46,376 nt of DNA. It comes from Actinomycetota bacterium (lineage in GTDB: Bacteria > Actinomycetota > Actinomycetes > Nanopelagicales > Nanopelagicaceae). Made by a program: the position numbers and the translations under genes. A model generated the notes under the pieces. The model saw nothing but the letters and a program-made list of their open reading frames with translations. It was not told the origin of the DNA and made no database searches. Position 1 is the first letter of the stretch. Every line of letters begins with the position of its first letter. The stretch is taken from assembly GCA_009726135.1 (NCBI GenBank), contig WLIQ01000006.1, forward strand, positions 1 through 46,376, written 5' to 3'. Positions 41,495 through 46,376 of the stretch are shown piece by piece.

Positions 41495-42160
41495 ATGGCC
41501 GAAAATCAATTTTCCCGCGAAGAGATCCGAGCGATGCGCCGCTCCTACGGTGAGGCTGGACTGACTTCATTAGATGCCGACCCCTTTGTAGCTTTTACCC
41601 AATGGCTACAGCAGGCTCATGAGAACCCAATGATTGTTGAAGCTAATGCAATGGTGCTTTCAACTCTAGGTGCTGATCAAGGAATTAGCACTCGCACGGT
41701 TTTACTAAAAGATATTTCTGAAGGTGGATTTACTTTCTTCACAAATTATTCATCACGCAAAGCACACGCTATGGAAAATAATGAGCAAGTAAGTTTGTTG
41801 TTTCCTTGGTATGCAATGGAACGTCAAGTTGCAATCACTGGTATTTCTGCAAAGGTTTCACAACAAGAGTCAGAAGAATATTTCGCTTCTCGCCCATGGG
41901 GTTCTCAAATTGGTGCATGGGCAAGTCATCAATCATCACCTCTTGCATCACGTGAAGAGTTAGAGCAGCGCTACGAAGGTGCAGCAAAGAAATGGCCTGA
42001 AGGAACAACCGTTCCTTGCCCTTCGCATTGGGGAGGTTTTCGTGTGGAACCGCTATCAATTGAATTTTGGCAGGGGCGTTATTCCAGATTGCATGATCGA
42101 TTGCGCTATGAGAGGGCTAACACAGATGGCGATTGGGGGTTGAATAGGTACTACCCATAG
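41495..42160 (+). CDS. pdxH: pyridoxamine 5'-phosphate oxidase
   Basis: Oxidises PNP/PMP to pyridoxal phosphate using FMN. Starting at ATG 41495 gives 221 aa, the family norm; a GTG at 41477 would add six residues and is a real alternative. Motifs: RTVLLKDI, FTNYSSRKAHAMENN, LLFPWYAMERQVAITG, RPWGSQIGAWASHQSS and the C-terminal EFWQGRYSRLHDRLRYER, all typical FMN/PLP-binding segments. It lies 9 nt upstream of serC, a PLP enzyme, a fitting pair. Confidence 0.94.
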   Translation: MAENQFSREEIRAMRRSYGEAGLTSLDADPFVAFTQWLQQAHENPMIVEANAMVLSTLGADQGISTRTVLLKDISEGGFTFFTNYSSRKAHAMENNEQVSLLFPWYAMERQVAITGISAKVSQQESEEYFASRPWGSQIGAWASHQSSPLASREELEQRYEGAAKKWPEGTTVPCPSHWGGFRVEPLSIEFWQGRYSRLHDRLRYERANTDGDWGLNRYYP

Positions 42161-43288
<1,128 letters not shown>

Positions 43289-43294
43289 TACACC

Positions 43295-44449
43295 GTGCCT
43301 AAAACTTTTCAGCGAGATCGTTTTTTTTGGATAGTCGCTACCCAAACTGCGATTGTTAATTTTTACTTGGGTGGATTTGGCCCAGCGCAATCACTCCTGC
43401 GCGCCGATCAAGGAACTTCTCTGACTCTTGCAGGTTTGCATGGCACAGCTATGGGAGTTGCATCAATTGCCGCCGGATATGCCAACCCACATTTAGCTCA
43501 TAGATTTGGTCGTGCAAAGTCACAATGGATCGGCTTGGGAATCTTCCTTCTGGGACTTTTCCTTTTTGTTATCTCACCACCAATCATTCTTACCATCCCT
43601 GCAACTTTGATAACTGGCTTTGGTACATCGATAGTAATTAACACCATGCTCACTTCTATGTCCCACCATTATGGAAAAGCTGCTGAGGTTGCAATACCCC
43701 AGGCAAATGGAATCGCTTCTATCGGTTTCGTAATTGGAACCGCGCTCATTGGAACAATTGCATCACTCTATCGAGATTTTTGGCGCTTAGGCTTATTACT
43801 AGCTCTCCCAGTTGCATTGATTCTAGTTCTGTTAGGCCGCACTAAAGAAGTTGAAGATCACGTACCTGATGAAAGTGGCCCACAAAGTGGAAAGATGTCA
43901 ACAAAGTTTTGGTTAGCTTGGTTGAGTTTCGTTGCTTGTATCTCATCCGAATTTGCAACTTCCTTTTGGTCAGCAGCTCTTCTCAAGGACCGAGTAGGTT
44001 CAACGGCTGCTATTTCAACTGTTGCAGTCGTGGCACTTGGTGTTGGAATGGGAATCGGTCGTTGGTTTGGTGGATTAGTTTTGAAAAACTTCAAACTTGA
44101 TACCCAACTCTTGGGATTAATTTCGCTTCAGTTTATTGGCTTTAGTGCATTCTGGCTATCTCATTCGATGATCATTAGTTTGGTCTGCTTATTCATCATT
44201 GGTATGGGAATTTCTATGCAGTTCGCTTTATCTGCAATTCGCTTAGTGGGCTTTAGTGATAACCGTCCAGATCTAGCCGTAGGGCACTCATCATTGGCTG
44301 CTGGTATCGCCATTGCTGGCGCACCATTTTTACTAGGTTTCCTCGGAGATAATTTTGGAATCTCACGTGCTTACATCATGGTCCCAGTTTTAATTGCAAT
44401 CGCCTTTATACTCATTAAGTTGACACCATCTCAGAGCGTAAAGGCGTAA
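43295..44449 (+). CDS. MFS transporter
   Basis: 384 aa, 12 predicted helices. Typical MFS features are present: LAHRFGRAKSQWIGLGIF after helix 2 and a long central cytosolic loop (about 185-205). GTG start (43295), six bases after serC, so probably cotranscribed with pdxH and serC. The substrate is unknown; no motif points to a particular drug or metabolite. Confidence 0.85.
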   Translation: MPKTFQRDRFFWIVATQTAIVNFYLGGFGPAQSLLRADQGTSLTLAGLHGTAMGVASIAAGYANPHLAHRFGRAKSQWIGLGIFLLGLFLFVISPPIILTIPATLITGFGTSIVINTMLTSMSHHYGKAAEVAIPQANGIASIGFVIGTALIGTIASLYRDFWRLGLLLALPVALILVLLGRTKEVEDHVPDESGPQSGKMSTKFWLAWLSFVACISSEFATSFWSAALLKDRVGSTAAISTVAVVALGVGMGIGRWFGGLVLKNFKLDTQLLGLISLQFIGFSAFWLSHSMIISLVCLFIIGMGISMQFALSAIRLVGFSDNRPDLAVGHSSLAAGIAIAGAPFLLGFLGDNFGISRAYIMVPVLIAIAFILIKLTPSQSVKA

Positions 44450-44452
44450 ACA

Positions 44453-44533
44453 ATGAGCTATAAAGTTCGACGCATCGTCACTTTAGTTGTGCTCATTGGT
44501 CTCATTGTTTTAATTGCTATTAGTGGGCTTTAA
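44453..44533 (+). CDS. 26-aa single-helix membrane peptide
   Basis: An ATG ORF just 3 nt after the MFS stop encodes MSYKVRRIVTLVVLIGLIVL plus six residues: a basic N-terminus and one hydrophobic helix. Small basic-then-hydrophobic peptides are often real in actinobacteria. A weak AAAGGCG box lies about 7 nt upstream. The last 24 nt overlap the convergent MFS gene. Orientation would be N-in. No family known to me. Confidence 0.5.
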   Translation: MSYKVRRIVTLVVLIGLIVLIAISGL

Positions 44534-45775
44534 TACTGCCTCAATTGAAATATCGGCTGGTACCCCAACTTTATCCTTGTACTTCAACCAAATAAAAGCA
44601 GTCGCAAAAAGTGAGATAGTTCCACACGCAGCAATTGTTGATCGAATTCCTATTACCTCTGCCATGATTCCAATGAGTGGAGAACCAACTGGTGTGCCAC
44701 CCATAAAAATCAATAGGTAAATTCCCATTACACGGCCGCGTATGGCTTGATCACTATTAACTTGGACGATTGAATTGGCCGTAATCATTGTTGTAAGCGC
44801 AGTTACACCACAAAAGGGCAGAAAAATTGCATAGGACGTATATGTAGGCATTAAAGATAAAACGATGATCGTTATTGAAAATGCCCCTGATCCTAAGATA
44901 ACAAAGCGAGTTTTACGAAATCTTTCAAGGCGAGCTGATGCAATCGCTCCTGAAAAAGAGCCAATTGCAATAAAGGTTCCAAGCAAACCATAAGAGGCTG
45001 GGCCTTTACCAAACTCTTTCGTTGCCATCAGTGCATTAAAGATTTGAAAGTTCAGTCCAAAAGTTCCCATAAAGAAAACGATTAACATAACAACGTAAAT
45101 ATCTGGGCGGGCTAATGCATAGCGCATACCTTCACGAACATTAGTCATTGATTTTGGATGATCCTGGTGGAAAAACTCCTTTTCATTCATGGCCATTAAA
45201 GCGCCGATCGCGAAAAGATAAGAGATTCCATTAACGATAAATGAAGGACCAGTCCCAAAAGCAGCGATAAGTAAGCCTGAAAGCGCTGGGCCAACTAAAC
45301 GGCCAGCATTAAAGTTTGCAGAGTTCAGACTTACGGCATTGGGCAAATCATCGTGACCAACTATTTCAGCGGCAAAAGCTTGGCGTACTGGCGCATCAAG
45401 TGCGGTAGATATTCCAAGAACTGCCGCTAATACAAATACATGCCATAGCGCTATGTGATTTGACATCACTAACGCTCCCAGCATTAAGGCAGAGAAGGCA
45501 CCGAGTGCATTTGTGCCCATGAGAAGTTTTCGTTTATTGAAACGGTCAGCTAAAGCACCACCGTGCATAGAGAAAAAAAGAACAGGGGTAAATTGAATCG
45601 CAGTAACAATTCCTAAGTATGTTCCACTATGTGTGAGTTCAAGGACGAGCCAATCTTGGGCTACTCGTTGAGCCCAGCTGCCAATGTTTGAAATCGTGTT
45701 GGCAGGAAAAAGTATTCGGTAATTACGGTGTCTAAATGAACGCCAGTTACCATCAACTTTTACCGTAAATTCCAT
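44510..45775 (-). CDS. MFS exporter (EntS/MFS_3-like)
   Basis: 421 aa, about 12 helices. SFRHRNYRILFPANTISNIGS, WAQRVAQDWLVLELTHSG, GGALADRFNKRKLL and ALDAPVRQAFAAEIVGHDDL match the MFS_3 group that contains the enterobactin exporter EntS. The substrate is unknown. AGAAGAG before the ATG lies inside the 12-bp gap to the divergent DUF2530 gene and that gene's first codons. Confidence 0.88.
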   Translation of the reverse strand: MEFTVKVDGNWRSFRHRNYRILFPANTISNIGSWAQRVAQDWLVLELTHSGTYLGIVTAIQFTPVLFFSMHGGALADRFNKRKLLMGTNALGAFSALMLGALVMSNHIALWHVFVLAAVLGISTALDAPVRQAFAAEIVGHDDLPNAVSLNSANFNAGRLVGPALSGLLIAAFGTGPSFIVNGISYLFAIGALMAMNEKEFFHQDHPKSMTNVREGMRYALARPDIYVVMLIVFFMGTFGLNFQIFNALMATKEFGKGPASYGLLGTFIAIGSFSGAIASARLERFRKTRFVILGSGAFSITIIVLSLMPTYTSYAIFLPFCGVTALTTMITANSIVQVNSDQAIRGRVMGIYLLIFMGGTPVGSPLIGIMAEVIGIRSTIAACGTISLFATAFIWLKYKDKVGVPADISIEAVLKPTNSN

Positions 45776-45787
45776 TACTCTTCTCTC

Positions 45788-45976
45788 ATGGCATCAAATA
45801 TTCGCTCGGTTGTAACCTTAGTGTCAATTGGAGTTATCTGCTGGTGTATTGCACTTGTTGTTGCCCTAGCCGCAGGCGCTGATGCAAAAATCATTTGGAC
45901 TTGTATCTTTGGCGCAGGCCTAGGTTTAACTGGTATTCGTTATTCAATTCGCCGCAATAAACGCAGCGGAATTTAA
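45788..45976 (+). CDS. DUF2530 family small membrane protein
   Basis: 62 aa, two transmembrane helices (about 8-30 and 35-53) and a basic tail RYSIRRNKRSGI. The WTCIFGAGLGLTGI segment fits DUF2530, a small actinobacterial family of unknown function usually found beside an MFS transporter and a cold-shock protein, exactly the context here. It starts 12 bp from the divergent MFS gene; the stop overlaps the cold-shock gene by 4 nt. Confidence 0.8.
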   Translation: MASNIRSVVTLVSIGVICWCIALVVALAAGADAKIIWTCIFGAGLGLTGIRYSIRRNKRSGI

Positions 45977-46356
45977 GCCTCTAGAGCCGTAGCGATACCG
46001 CGTAATACGCGGCCCAAACGCTCTGCTTCAACTGACGATGGATGACGTCCTTGACGCAAACCATTTCCAACGCGATCTAAAATCTTGATGGTGTCTTCAA
46101 TCATTGCAGCTAAGTCATCTGGATTAGCACGTGAATTTTCTGCAAGTGATGGCGGCGCATCAATTACGTGAACTGATAATGCTTGTGGTCCACGACGTGA
46201 ATCGGCAATGCTGAATTCAAGCTTTGTACCAGGCTTTACTGTTGCAATTCCTTCTGGAAGAGATGAAGCGGCAAGATAAACATCTTCGCCTTCATCATTT
46301 GCAATAAAACCAAAACCCTTTTCTAGGGAGAACCATTTAACGCGTCCTGTAGGCAT
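45973..46356 (-). CDS. cold-shock-domain protein with helical C-terminal extension
   Basis: 127 aa. The cold-shock domain (1-65) opens MPTGRVKWFSLEKGFGFIA with an intact RNP1 (KGFGFI). RNP2, normally VFVHxS, reads VYLAASSL, so the Phe and His that stack on RNA bases are replaced. About 60 further residues (NPDDLAAMIEDTIKILDRVG and on) form helices, as in the long actinobacterial CSD proteins. AAGGAG lies about 10 nt before the ATG, near the right window edge. Probably an RNA or single-stranded DNA binder. Confidence 0.9.
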   Translation of the reverse strand: MPTGRVKWFSLEKGFGFIANDEGEDVYLAASSLPEGIATVKPGTKLEFSIADSRRGPQALSVHVIDAPPSLAENSRANPDDLAAMIEDTIKILDRVGNGLRQGRHPSSVEAERLGRVLRGIATALEA

Positions 46357-46376
46357 GGGGAGGGCTCCTTGATTAT

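Overview
The window looks like chromosomal DNA from a low-GC actinobacterium, most likely a streamlined freshwater form related to the acI clade (Nanopelagicales; Planktophila- or Nanopelagicus-like). That placement is inference. It rests on gene order and protein types typical of Actinomycetota (rsmI-metG-tatD-rsmA-ispE-glmU-prs-rplY with divergent pmt; a Glp/GlpR(SepX)-RimJ-5-FCL block; a Ruc-like FmdB zinc ribbon; a CopC/CopD-CtaG pair; DUF2530 beside a cold-shock protein), on the modest GC content, on very short or overlapping gene junctions, and on several apparently leaderless starts.

1-9.2 kb: housekeeping block on the minus strand (rsmI, metG, tatD, rsmA, ispE, tRNA-Gln(UUG), glmU, prs, start of rplY), with pmt diverging from rsmI. 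The rpfB gene usually found between tatD and rsmA is absent, and those two genes overlap by 4 nt. 9.2-12.1 kb: a cell-division module: a SepX/GlpR-like membrane protein, a RimJ-like acetyltransferase and a strongly shortened MoeA-like protein (Glp), with 5-formyltetrahydrofolate cyclo-ligase divergent. 12.1-18.2 kb: acyl-CoA dehydrogenase, CopD-CtaG fusion, a CopC-like protein without copper ligands, an FmdB/Ruc-like zinc ribbon, a 38-aa ORF and an MMPL transporter.

18.25-24.40 kb: a 6.1-kb genomic island in tRNA-Arg(CCU). A perfect 48-bp direct repeat (tRNA nucleotides 27-73 plus one base) bounds it, and clusters of an ATGGGAA motif lie just inside both ends, as expected for arm sites of a tyrosine recombinase. 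No recombinase gene is present. The cargo is a minus-strand operon (APC permease, M24 metallopeptidase, PTE-like metal hydrolase) and a divergent S12 serine hydrolase. The region between them carries a perfect CRP/GlxR-type palindrome. This island is the best candidate for an undescribed system: a mobile, cAMP-receptor-controlled scavenging cassette of unknown substrate.

24.5-32.5 kb: saccharopine-dehydrogenase-like protein, ChoD-like GMC oxidoreductase and SDR in one transcription unit; a small secreted coiled-coil protein with a clear terminator; a membrane GGDEF protein; photolyase and an esterase starting only 17 bp apart. 32.5-40.25 kb: an alpha-glucan operon on the minus strand: binding protein, MalF, MalG, cytosolic GH13, secreted GH13. 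It has a strong hairpin between malE and malF and a leader with candidate operators. No ATPase gene is present, so a shared MsiK-type ATPase elsewhere is likely. 40.26-46.4 kb: citrate synthase; divergent pdxH-serC-MFS plus a 26-aa membrane peptide; a second MFS exporter; DUF2530 protein; cold-shock-domain protein.
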